Notes under the pieces: model-generated
What the model was told of the DNA's origin: nothing
The model's input: only the letters and a program-made list of their open reading frames with translations
Databases searched by the model: none
Program-made: the position numbers and the translations under genes
Shown: piece after piece, positions 1 to 5,055 of the stretch
Numbering within the stretch: the stretch's first letter is position 1
How the letters are laid out: the number at the start of each line of letters is the position of its first letter
NCBI GenBank assembly: GCA_003487005.1
Contig: DNFG01000180.1
Coordinates: 1-5,083 of the forward strand
Origin: Bryobacterales bacterium
GTDB lineage: Bacteria; Acidobacteriota; Terriglobia; Bryobacterales; Bryobacteraceae
Direction: 5' to 3'
Length of the DNA stretch: 5,083 nt

Positions 1-13
1 GCTCTTCCGATCT
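1..13. other. Residual Illumina adapter sequence
   Basis: The first 13 bases, GCTCTTCCGATCT, are identical to the 3' end of the Illumina TruSeq adapter. Read on the minus strand they give AGATCGGAAGAGC, the standard read-through sequence. They are not genomic. The biological sequence starts at base 14, so the minus-strand reading frame that enters this stretch is an artificial fusion from there on. Confidence 0.97.
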
Positions 14-751
14 GCAGGGGGTCATGCTCTCGACAGCGTGGCCGGCGACCTGAGTAATCATCCGGATGCGGCCCGTCTCATTGAGGCGTTTGGGCCCGTA
101 GAGACCGCAAAGGTCGATCATCTCCTTGGCCATAGCTGCGAGGTAGAGATTGCGGTTGGGTTTGCCATCGGGGGGGAGGATGGCTTTGGTGGATTCGGCG
201 ACAGCCTGGGCGCGCAAGCGGTCGTGGATGAGGGCAGCTTCGGCAGCAGGGGGGAATTGTCCCTTTTCGATCTTGTTGATCTCGATGGGGCGGTCAGCAG
301 GGGGAGCGGCGGTGAAGGGAATGACGGGTTCCTCGGGGACGCCGGCGCTGAGGTGCTGGTTGGCGAGTTCAAGATAGCTCATCACGCTCTGGGAGGCGGA
401 GGAGCGGGCGGCCGCCATTTCGCGGCGGAAGGTGGCTTCTCCAGTACGGGAGCGTTTCCGGCCGGTTTCCAGCACATCGGCCCACTCCATGTCGCCTTTG
501 GCGAAGCCGGCATGGATGGTCATTAACCAGACCTGGGCCTGAGCGCGATACTCGCTGTCCCGAACGGTGAGTTTGTCGAGGTTGGCGACGGTGGTGACAA
601 AGTCGCCTTTCTCCCAGGCGGTGTTGGCGGCTTGCCAGAAGTAGGCGGGGGTACCGGGTTTGGCGCGGTCGGCCTTCTCGGTCTGGGAACAGGAAACGAG
701 GCACACGCAGAGGGCGAGGGCCAGGACGAGCAGCGAACGGGGCGAAAGCAT
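14..751 (-). CDS. Putative lipoprotein with helical TPR-like region, 3' end missing
   Basis: I do not recognise a named family. The frame opens at ATG 751 and stays open for 246 codons until it meets the adapter, so the C-terminus is missing. The start is supported by an AGGAGG ribosome site nine bases upstream and by a clean lipoprotein signal: a hydrophobic stretch at residues 7-20 ending in the lipobox LVSC, with Cys21 the predicted lipidated residue. Serine follows the cysteine, which in proteobacterial rules favours the outer membrane. The mature part is Ala-rich and helical. Residues about 35-90 (YFWQAANTAWEKGDF, then pairs of amphipathic helices) resemble one or two tetratricopeptide-type helical hairpins. 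A proline-rich linker lies near residues 138-155, followed by another helical segment. Codons are strongly C-ending, as in the other minus-strand genes, which supports real coding. It lies 101 bp behind the esterase gene and could be the tail of that operon or have its own promoter. Function is unknown. Confidence 0.85.
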
Positions 752-760
752 CACTCTTGA

Positions 761-766
761 CCTCCT
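761..766 (-). promoter_or_regulatory. Ribosome binding site of the lipoprotein gene
   Basis: On the minus strand AGGAGG stands nine bases before ATG 751. It is the strongest Shine-Dalgarno match in the window and fixes the start of the lipoprotein gene. Confidence 0.75.
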
Positions 767-770
767 GGTA

Positions 771-801
771 TGTATATGGCGGAAGGAATTACCGGAGTCA
801 A
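771..801 (-). promoter_or_regulatory. Weak promoter candidate before the lipoprotein gene
   Basis: On the minus strand TTGACT (801-796) is followed after 19 bases by TATACA (776-771), resembling -35 and -10 boxes. The spacing is longer than ideal, and the implied start near 764 would cut into the ribosome site, so it is uncertain. If it is not used, the lipoprotein gene would be read from the upstream operon. The 752-852 spacer is otherwise without features apart from a weak hairpin. Confidence 0.25.
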
Positions 802-823
802 GGGTCTGAAAGGCGGAATTGGC

Positions 824-847
824 AGAAAAGGAGCAGAGGGACCCGCT
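824..847 (-). terminator. Weak hairpin with short T-run after the esterase gene
   Basis: Five bases after the TAG stop of the esterase gene, the minus strand reads AGCGGG, loop TCCC, TCTGCT, then CCTTTTCT. This gives a six-pair stem including two G-U pairs followed by a short T-run. It could be a poor or partial intrinsic terminator that reduces read-through into the lipoprotein gene. The stem is weak and chance is a real alternative. Confidence 0.25.
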
Positions 848-852
848 TCTGA

Positions 853-2577
853 CTACTTCCAGTTGAGGATTGGAGCGTTGGGTGGAGCGGTTTTGCGGAT
901 CCGTTCGCGGATCCTGGGCAGATACATGGTGTTGTATCGAAGGCGGGAGATGGCGTTGGGGAGGGTGGGGTCGCCGTTCCAGCAGTGTTCGGCGCGGTCG
1001 CCGTAGTTGACTTCGCCGCCGTAGTGGGGGTTGGTGGTGGACTTGAGGAAGTCCTCCATCAGGTAGACGGCGTTGTTGAGGTAGTAGTTGTCCATGTCGC
1101 CGCAGTAGATGTGGATTTTGCCCTCGAGTTTGGGGCCGAGGGTGGCCCAGTCGCGCTGGAGGATGTGGCGAAGGTCGTAGTTTTCGCGCCAGTATTCGGC
1201 GACTTTGCGGTTGATCTCGCCGGTTTCCTTGTTCCAGAGGCGCATTGGATAGCCGTCGGGGCCCACGGGGGAATAGACGGCCTCCCAGATGTCCCATTGC
1301 TGTCCGGAGCGGCCATTGGAACCGAGAGCGAGTTCGTAGTAGTTGGCATCGCGGAGGGTGGTGGAAATCTGGCCGAGATAATCGCGCTTGCCGGGGCGGA
1401 GGAGACGCATGTGGGGGGAGTCGTAGAAGTAGGCGTTTTTGTCTTCGTAGATGTTGACGAGGGTGTAGGCGCGGAAGTCGATGGGGTCGGGGCAGGCGGC
1501 GAAGGCGGCGTTGAAGTCGTCGGGGTAGAACATCTGGACGGCGAGGGCTTCCCATCCACCGGTGGAGCCGCCGTAGGTGAAGCGGGCCCAGCCTTCGCCG
1601 ACACCGCGGAAGCGGCGTTCGATTTCAGGGACGAGTTCCTTCATGATGGCGTCGCCGTAGGGGCCAAGGTTGGCGGAATTGACGGCGTAGGAGTCGTCGT
1701 AATAGGGGTTGGCGTGCTGGATTTCGACGGCGAGGAAGCGGGGAAAAGTGGGGCTGATCCACTGTTTGTAGAAGTCGTGAGCTTCCTGCTGGACGATGCG
1801 GTTATAGCCCTTGAGCTTGAAGCGGTCGCTGTAGTCGGGTTCGAGGTTGGGGTCCGGGGGTTCGGGGCGGAAGCCGTCGAAATCGGCCGGGAAGTGGCCG
1901 TGAAAGATCATGAGGGGGTAGCGGGCGTTGGGGTTCTCGTCGAAGCCCTCGGGGAGGAGGACGTGGGCCCCGAGGTGCATGTCGCGGCCCCAGAACTTCG
2001 AGAGGAGTTCGGAGCGAATTTTGATGTGGCGGATGTATTTGGTGTCTTTGGGCTCCTCGATGGGAGGGATCACCTGATCGAGGGTGATGTGAATGGGGGC
2101 GGATCTGCCCCGGGGGATGGTGATCTTGCGGGGGGTGGAATAGAGGTTGCCGGGGGCGCGGTTCCATTGCTGGCCTTCGCCGCGGTCCATGGGGAGTTTG
2201 ACGGTGTGGCCGTCGGAGCGGCGGAAGGTTTCGTACTTGTGGAGGAGCGCCTGGACGGTATACTCGCCGGGGGGCAGGTCACGAAGGGAGCGAACGGGGT
2301 AACCGAAGGCGTTGTGGTCGATGATGGCGGGTTTGGCAGGGGACCACTGATCGACATCGATGCCGAAGACGAGTTGGGTATTGAGGGAATCGGTGATCTG
2401 GAAGCGGGGTTCGCTCGAGGGGTCGGTGGAGAGCAGGAGGAGGAGGCGGCCGTCCAAGGGGGCAGCGGCGGAGGGAGCGGTGACGCGGAATTGGGGTGAT
2501 TGCGCGGAGGCGGAGGGAGACGAAATGAAAAGGGCGGCCGCCAGGGAGGCGGCCGCCACGACGGAGTGGGTCCTCAT
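853..2577 (-). CDS. Secreted alpha/beta-hydrolase, putative esterase (esterase D type)
   Basis: This 574-residue protein probably hydrolyses ester bonds outside the cytoplasm. A Sec signal peptide (residues 1-25) ends in ASA before Gln26. Residues about 28-170 form a beta-rich N-terminal module with no named match I can give. From about residue 185 the chain has the layout of the PF00756 putative esterase family: a strand leading into HGH (226-228, likely oxyanion region), the nucleophile elbow GGSTGG with Ser338, a candidate acid in CGDMDN (Asp494 or Asp496), and a C-terminal His531 in AEHCW. A full Ser-Asp-His triad is therefore present. Substrate is unknown; relatives act on feruloyl, acetyl or siderophore esters, and oligopeptidase-like use cannot be excluded. 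The gene begins 29 bp after the TIM-barrel gene on the same strand and is probably co-transcribed with it. No Shine-Dalgarno precedes ATG 2577, but a stop in frame a few codons upstream and the signal peptide support this start. Confidence 0.93.
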   Translation of the reverse strand: MRTHSVVAAASLAAALFISSPSASAQSPQFRVTAPSAAAPLDGRLLLLLSTDPSSEPRFQITDSLNTQLVFGIDVDQWSPAKPAIIDHNAFGYPVRSLRDLPPGEYTVQALLHKYETFRRSDGHTVKLPMDRGEGQQWNRAPGNLYSTPRKITIPRGRSAPIHITLDQVIPPIEEPKDTKYIRHIKIRSELLSKFWGRDMHLGAHVLLPEGFDENPNARYPLMIFHGHFPADFDGFRPEPPDPNLEPDYSDRFKLKGYNRIVQQEAHDFYKQWISPTFPRFLAVEIQHANPYYDDSYAVNSANLGPYGDAIMKELVPEIERRFRGVGEGWARFTYGGSTGGWEALAVQMFYPDDFNAAFAACPDPIDFRAYTLVNIYEDKNAYFYDSPHMRLLRPGKRDYLGQISTTLRDANYYELALGSNGRSGQQWDIWEAVYSPVGPDGYPMRLWNKETGEINRKVAEYWRENYDLRHILQRDWATLGPKLEGKIHIYCGDMDNYYLNNAVYLMEDFLKSTTNPHYGGEVNYGDRAEHCWNGDPTLPNAISRLRYNTMYLPRIRERIRKTAPPNAPILNWK

Positions 2578-2606
2578 AGAGAGGGTGTATCACAAAACGG
2601 GGTTGT

Positions 2607-3446
2607 TCAGGCGCGGCCGAGCATTTGCTTGAGGGTTTTGAGGCACTTTTCGACACATTCGAGGGGCGGGAAGGGGTAGCGTTCCTGCTCGACGATGTAG
2701 ATTTCAGTGCCGCCGGCGGTGGTGGCGGCTTTGAACACGTCAGGCCACTTGACGACGCCCTGGCCGAGGAGGATGTCCTCGCTATTTGGGGAGAAATCCT
2801 TGATGTGGAGGGAGCGGGAGCGGCCTTTGTACTTGTTGATGTAGGCGATGGGATCGGCGCCGGCGCGGACGCAGTGGCCGACATCGAGTTGCATGATGAC
2901 GTCGGCGGGGGTGTTGTCGAAGAGGATTTCCATGGGGACCTTGCCTTCGACGGGGACGAATTCGACGGCGTGGTTGTGGAAGCCGGTGCGCATTTTGTGG
3001 GGCTTGAGCTTGCCGGCGATATCGGTGAGGGCATCGGCGTGGCGGCGCCAGTCATCGGCCTTGTCGGTGCGGCCGAGGCTGGGGACGACGAGGTAGGGGC
3101 AGCCGATTTCGGCGTGGAAGTCGATTGACTTCTGGAGTTCGTCGCCAGAGAGGACCTTGATGCCGGTGTGAGAGCTAAAGGCTTTGAGGCCGGTGTCGGC
3201 AAGCATCTTCTTGACGGCGGCGGCGGAATGGTTATAGAAGCCGGCAAACTCGACGCCGTCATAGCCCATTTTGGCGAGTTGGGCGAGGGTACCGGGGAGG
3301 TCGGCGGCGGCTTCCTTGCGAACCGAGTAGACCTGGACGGCGAGGGGGATCTGGGCGGCGGCGCGGAGGGGCGCAGCGGCGAGGGCGCCAAGGCCAAGGG
3401 CGTGCTGGAGAGCCTGGCGGCGGCTGGTGTGAGAGAACGAACGCAT
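2607..3446 (-). CDS. Tat-exported sugar phosphate isomerase/epimerase-type TIM barrel
   Basis: The 279-residue product belongs to the xylose isomerase-like TIM-barrel superfamily (PF01261, AP_endonuc_2), whose members isomerise or epimerise sugars and inositols with a divalent metal. The N-terminus carries a twin-arginine signal: TSRRQAL (residues 7-13), a hydrophobic stretch, and a likely cleavage after AAA at residue 31, so the protein folds in the cytoplasm and is exported. Barrel motifs follow in order: GYDGVEF with Glu66, SSHTG with His93, GFHNHAVEF (155-163), LDVGH with Asp188 and His191, LHIKD with His214 and Asp217, and the last-strand IVEQE with Glu253. These fit metal and substrate ligands of the family. 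The length is typical. The start is fixed by a GGGAGG ribosome site five bases before ATG 3446. It leads the short operon with the esterase. The annotation 'sugar phosphate' is by family habit; in the periplasm the substrate is more likely an unphosphorylated sugar or keto-sugar. Confidence 0.93.
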   Translation of the reverse strand: MRSFSHTSRRQALQHALGLGALAAAPLRAAAQIPLAVQVYSVRKEAAADLPGTLAQLAKMGYDGVEFAGFYNHSAAAVKKMLADTGLKAFSSHTGIKVLSGDELQKSIDFHAEIGCPYLVVPSLGRTDKADDWRRHADALTDIAGKLKPHKMRTGFHNHAVEFVPVEGKVPMEILFDNTPADVIMQLDVGHCVRAGADPIAYINKYKGRSRSLHIKDFSPNSEDILLGQGVVKWPDVFKAATTAGGTEIYIVEQERYPFPPLECVEKCLKTLKQMLGRA

Positions 3447-3451
3447 GGGTA

Positions 3452-3462
3452 CCTCCCGGAGG
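3452..3462 (-). promoter_or_regulatory. Ribosome binding site inside a small inverted repeat
   Basis: On the minus strand the leader reads CCTCCGGGAGG and then TACCC before ATG 3446. GGGAGG is the Shine-Dalgarno sequence. It is perfectly complementary to the CCTCC just ahead of it, so a four-pair CCUC/GAGG hairpin with a three-base loop could cover it. The ribosome site call is firm; the regulatory meaning of the fold is speculation. Confidence 0.65.
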
Positions 3463-3481
3463 AAATTGCCTTTTCATCGTA

Positions 3482-3505
3482 GCGCCAAAAGGGGCGGTTT
3501 TGGGC
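3482..3505 (-). repeat. Stem-loop in the leader of the second TIM-barrel gene
   Basis: CCAAAA (3485-3490) pairs with TTTTGG (3498-3503) around a seven-base loop. GC at 3482-3483 can extend the stem by pairing with GC at 3504-3505 if G3484 bulges. It sits about 36 bases before the TIM-barrel start on the minus strand. No T-run follows on that strand, so it is not a standard terminator; it may shape the mRNA leader or be chance. Confidence 0.35.
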
Positions 3506-3554
3506 AGGCGTGACGGATGACCCTTCACTTGAGTTAGTGCTATCCAAAGCCAGA

Positions 3555-3588
3555 ATTGTAGAGGATCACCAGATCGGCAATGATTGCC
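3555..3588 (-). promoter_or_regulatory. Candidate promoter with palindromic operator for the TIM-barrel/esterase operon
   Basis: On the minus strand TACAAT (3560-3555) matches the -10 consensus at five of six bases. Just upstream is a perfect palindrome, GGCAAT-G-ATTGCC on the plus strand (3576-3588), placed where a -35 box would be; TTGCCG within it is only a weak -35 with a short 14-base spacer. The arrangement resembles a regulator site over a promoter, leaving a leader of about 100 bases before ATG 3446. No regulator gene is present in the window to assign it to. Confidence 0.35.
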
Positions 3589-3751
3589 TCAGTGGAATCC
3601 CCGAGGAGGCGTACAGCCGGATACCCGAGGACGGCGCGAGGACGCGGCGCCGCCGGATATGGGGGCTGTGGCTGGGGATCTGCGAGGCGGTTGAGTGGCG
3701 CCGCCGTGACCGAGACCGGCTGGTGCAGGCGTGAGAGACCTGCGCCGCCGA

Positions 3752-3785
3752 GCGAGGCCCTGCATCTCCTCCGACGGGGCCTCGC
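3752..3785. repeat. Perfect 9-bp GC-rich inverted repeat after the first TIM-barrel gene
   Basis: GCGAGGCCC (3752-3760) is exactly complementary to GGGCCTCGC (3777-3785), with a 16-base loop. It begins 38 bases after the TAG stop of the upstream minus-strand gene. Neither strand shows a T-run after the stem, so it is not a classical intrinsic terminator. It could act as an mRNA 3'-end stabiliser or a pause site. The structure is plain in the sequence; its role is not. Confidence 0.45.
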
Positions 3786-3823
3786 ACTTGAAGTCTTCTC
3801 CTCACCCGATTCGCGGAGATCAC

Positions 3824-4741
3824 CTAAGTGAAGATGCGCCGGGCGTAGTCGAGGCTGCGCCGCAGGCTGGATTCGAGCGGAGCGGTGATCTCCGTTTCTT
3901 TGTCATAAGCGAGTTCAACGACGAGGTAGCCGCGGTAGCGGGCATCGCGGAGGTGGGCGGCGACCTGGCGGTAGTCGATATCGCCGTCGGTGAACTCTTC
4001 GAGCCAGACTCCATTGCGGGAGTTACGGAGGTGGAGGCTGGCGAGGCGGGGGGTGGCTTCGCGGAGGAGGGTCATCACGTCCTGGCCGCCGCGAAGGATC
4101 CAGTGGGTATCGAGGCAGATTTTGACGGCGGCGGCGTCGGTGTTGGCGAGGATGTGCCGCCATTCGCGGGCGTTGCCGGCCATTTCAGGGGCGTGCTGGT
4201 GGATCATGAGGCCGGCGTTTTCGCGGCGGAGTTCGGCAGCGAGGCGGTTAAGGGCGGTGGCCTGGGTGGCCAGTTGTTCATCGGACTTGGGTGCGCCCTT
4301 GGGGAGGGGGTTGGGGTTAAAGCTGACGGATTCGAGGAGGCCGGTGGCTTTGCGGACGCGGCGGGCGAGGTCGAGGGTGGCGGCAATGGTCTTATCTGCA
4401 CCGGCTTCGGTGTGCATTTCGCCGCCGTTGTAGACGACGGGGACCTTGAGTTTGTGCTTGCGGAGGAGGCCGGCGGTGCGCTCGGCGAACTGGGGAGCGA
4501 AGAAAGCGGAGCCGACGAGTTCGAGGGTGGAATAGCCGGCCTTGCGGAAGGAGCCGAGGATCTGGTCGAAGTGATCCTCCATCTTCTGGTTCTGGCGGGC
4601 GAAGTGCTGGCTCCAGACATAGGCCTGGCCGGCGAAGACGGGTTGGTAGCGGTTTTGTGCGGTGAGGGTGGGCGCGGCAGCGAGAGCGGCGAGCAGGCCG
4701 CGGCGTGAGGGAAGAAGCGGGAGTGGGGGCATGGCGTTCAT
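3824..4741 (-). CDS. Tat-exported TIM-barrel protein, xylose isomerase-like
   Basis: A 305-residue member of the same PF01261 superfamily as the gene downstream, but from a clearly different branch. A Tat-like signal is present: PSRRGLL (residues 11-17), an Ala/Leu stretch, and probable cleavage after LTA at residue 28. Barrel motifs include STLELVG with Glu74, VVYNGGEMH (102-110), HQHAPE with His181 and His183, CLDTHW with Asp211 and His213, SLHLRNS with His237, GDIDYR (253-258) and VVELAY with Glu276. These match the order of metal-binding and active-site positions in sugar and inositol isomerases and epimerases. Start choice: the frame is open further upstream to 4939, but that would cross the divergent gene and precede the Tat signal with a Pro-rich stretch, so ATG 4741 (or ATG 4732, three codons later) is preferred; no strong ribosome site supports either. 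The substrate is unknown. It likely shares a pathway with the second barrel, though a 377-bp gap suggests separate transcription. Confidence 0.88.
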   Translation of the reverse strand: MNAMPPLPLLPSRRGLLAALAAAPTLTAQNRYQPVFAGQAYVWSQHFARQNQKMEDHFDQILGSFRKAGYSTLELVGSAFFAPQFAERTAGLLRKHKLKVPVVYNGGEMHTEAGADKTIAATLDLARRVRKATGLLESVSFNPNPLPKGAPKSDEQLATQATALNRLAAELRRENAGLMIHQHAPEMAGNAREWRHILANTDAAAVKICLDTHWILRGGQDVMTLLREATPRLASLHLRNSRNGVWLEEFTDGDIDYRQVAAHLRDARYRGYLVVELAYDKETEITAPLESSLRRSLDYARRIFT

Positions 4742-4857
4742 GGCGAATGGTATCACCGGGAGTAACAGGTTGGGGACGGCGGGCGTCCATTGAAAGAGGG
4801 GGCGGGAGGTGTCAACCTTTTTGGGCGGGAGCCGTCTGAGAATGGGAGGGGGGAAGT
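4742..4857. promoter_or_regulatory. Divergent intergenic promoter region
   Basis: This 116-bp spacer lies between two genes transcribed away from each other, so it must hold promoters for both. On the minus strand an exact TTGACA (4815-4810) is followed after 15 bases by TTCAAT (4794-4789), a possible promoter for the TIM-barrel gene with a leader of about 40 bases. No good plus-strand promoter is visible. The location is solid; the boxes are weak. Confidence 0.4.
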
Positions 4858-5055
4858 GTGGCTGGAGAAATGAGGAGAAGGATGAGAGCACTGGTTGTGA
4901 TGGGGATGGCGGCGCTGGTGGCGCCGGGGGTGGGGGCACAGGCTCAGGAGGAGCGTCCGGGTGTAGTGGAGGGATCGGTGGTGAACCAGTTGACGGGGGA
5001 GCCGCTGCGGAGGGCGGAGGTGCGGCTGGCGCCAGCGCGGATCATGACAGGGTGA
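4858..5055 (+). CDS. N-terminus of an exported protein with carboxypeptidase-regulatory-like domain, broken at the contig end
   Basis: The visible 65 codons encode an Arg-rich start (MRRRMR at residues 5-10), a hydrophobic segment (11-27) and a likely Sec cleavage after AQA near residue 29. After this comes EGSVVNQLTGEPLRRAEVRL (38-57), the first strands of a carboxypeptidase-regulatory-like beta-sandwich: the V-x-N-x-x-TGEPL-xx-A-x-V pattern is characteristic. In Acidobacteriota such domains open large secreted or TonB-receptor-like proteins, so most of the gene is probably missing. GTG 4858 has GGGAGG eight bases upstream; ATG 4870 and ATG 4882 are alternatives that keep the signal peptide. 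The stop at 5053-5055 falls in the G-rich, repeat-containing contig tip. Reading on in the -1 frame gives a Gly/Pro-rich continuation, so the stop is probably an error. Codons are G-ending, the opposite of the minus-strand genes. It is divergent from the TIM-barrel gene. Confidence 0.7.
   Translation: MAGEMRRRMRALVVMGMAALVAPGVGAQAQEERPGVVEGSVVNQLTGEPLRRAEVRLAPARIMTG

Larger units (their letters stand above)
3447..3823. other. 377-bp intergenic region without a convincing gene
   Basis: This gap separates the two TIM-barrel genes. Several frames on both strands are open across most of it because stops are rare in GC-rich DNA, and none has a good ribosome site, a recognisable domain or the strong third-position bias of the neighbours. 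The strand bias toward G seen elsewhere fades in parts: by hand count 3541-3600 has 14 G and 14 C, and 3721-3780 has 23 G and 21 C. It contains a 13-bp palindrome, a TACAAT box, two stem-loops, three copies of GCGCCGCCG (3647, 3698, 3742) and two of GCCGGATA (3616, 3652). It could be a long leader and promoter region, a decayed gene, or a dispersed repeat. Confidence 0.5.

Noticed and set aside
38..526. Plus-strand open frame of 162 codons near the left edge
   Set aside because: It is Gly-rich and lies opposite the lipoprotein gene, which has a ribosome site, lipobox and better codon use.
985..2499. Long plus-strand open frame of 504 codons opposite the esterase
   Set aside because: It is the complement of the esterase gene; its product is a low-complexity Val/Gly/Glu/Ala sequence with no domain, caused by the C-ending codons of the real gene.
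2533..2557. GGCGGCCGCC present twice, 15 bp apart
   Set aside because: Explained by Ala-rich signal-peptide codons of the esterase; no sign of a separate element.
2279..3547. Minus-strand open frame of 422 codons overlapping the second barrel and the esterase start
   Set aside because: Its product is Ser/Pro/Arg-rich low complexity in a shifted frame, while the overlapping frames carry intact Tat, TIM-barrel and signal-peptide features.
3540..3560. Sigma-54-like TGGC...GC pattern on the minus strand
   Set aside because: Only nine bases lie between the GG and GC elements instead of ten, and the rest of the consensus is missing.
3566..3823. Arg/Ser-rich minus-strand frame of 85 codons in the intergenic gap, and plus-strand frames at 3510-3734 and 3580-3831
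   Set aside because: Mutually overlapping open frames without ribosome sites, domains or consistent codon bias; not supported as genes, though the region is kept as a finding.
3731..4708. Plus-strand open frame of 325 codons opposite the first TIM barrel
   Set aside because: Same effect: Gly/Val/Glu-rich mirror of a gene with clear motifs on the other strand.
4742..4939. N-terminal extension of the first TIM-barrel protein to 4939
   Set aside because: The extra 66 residues are Pro-rich without a domain, would precede the Tat signal and overlap the divergent gene.
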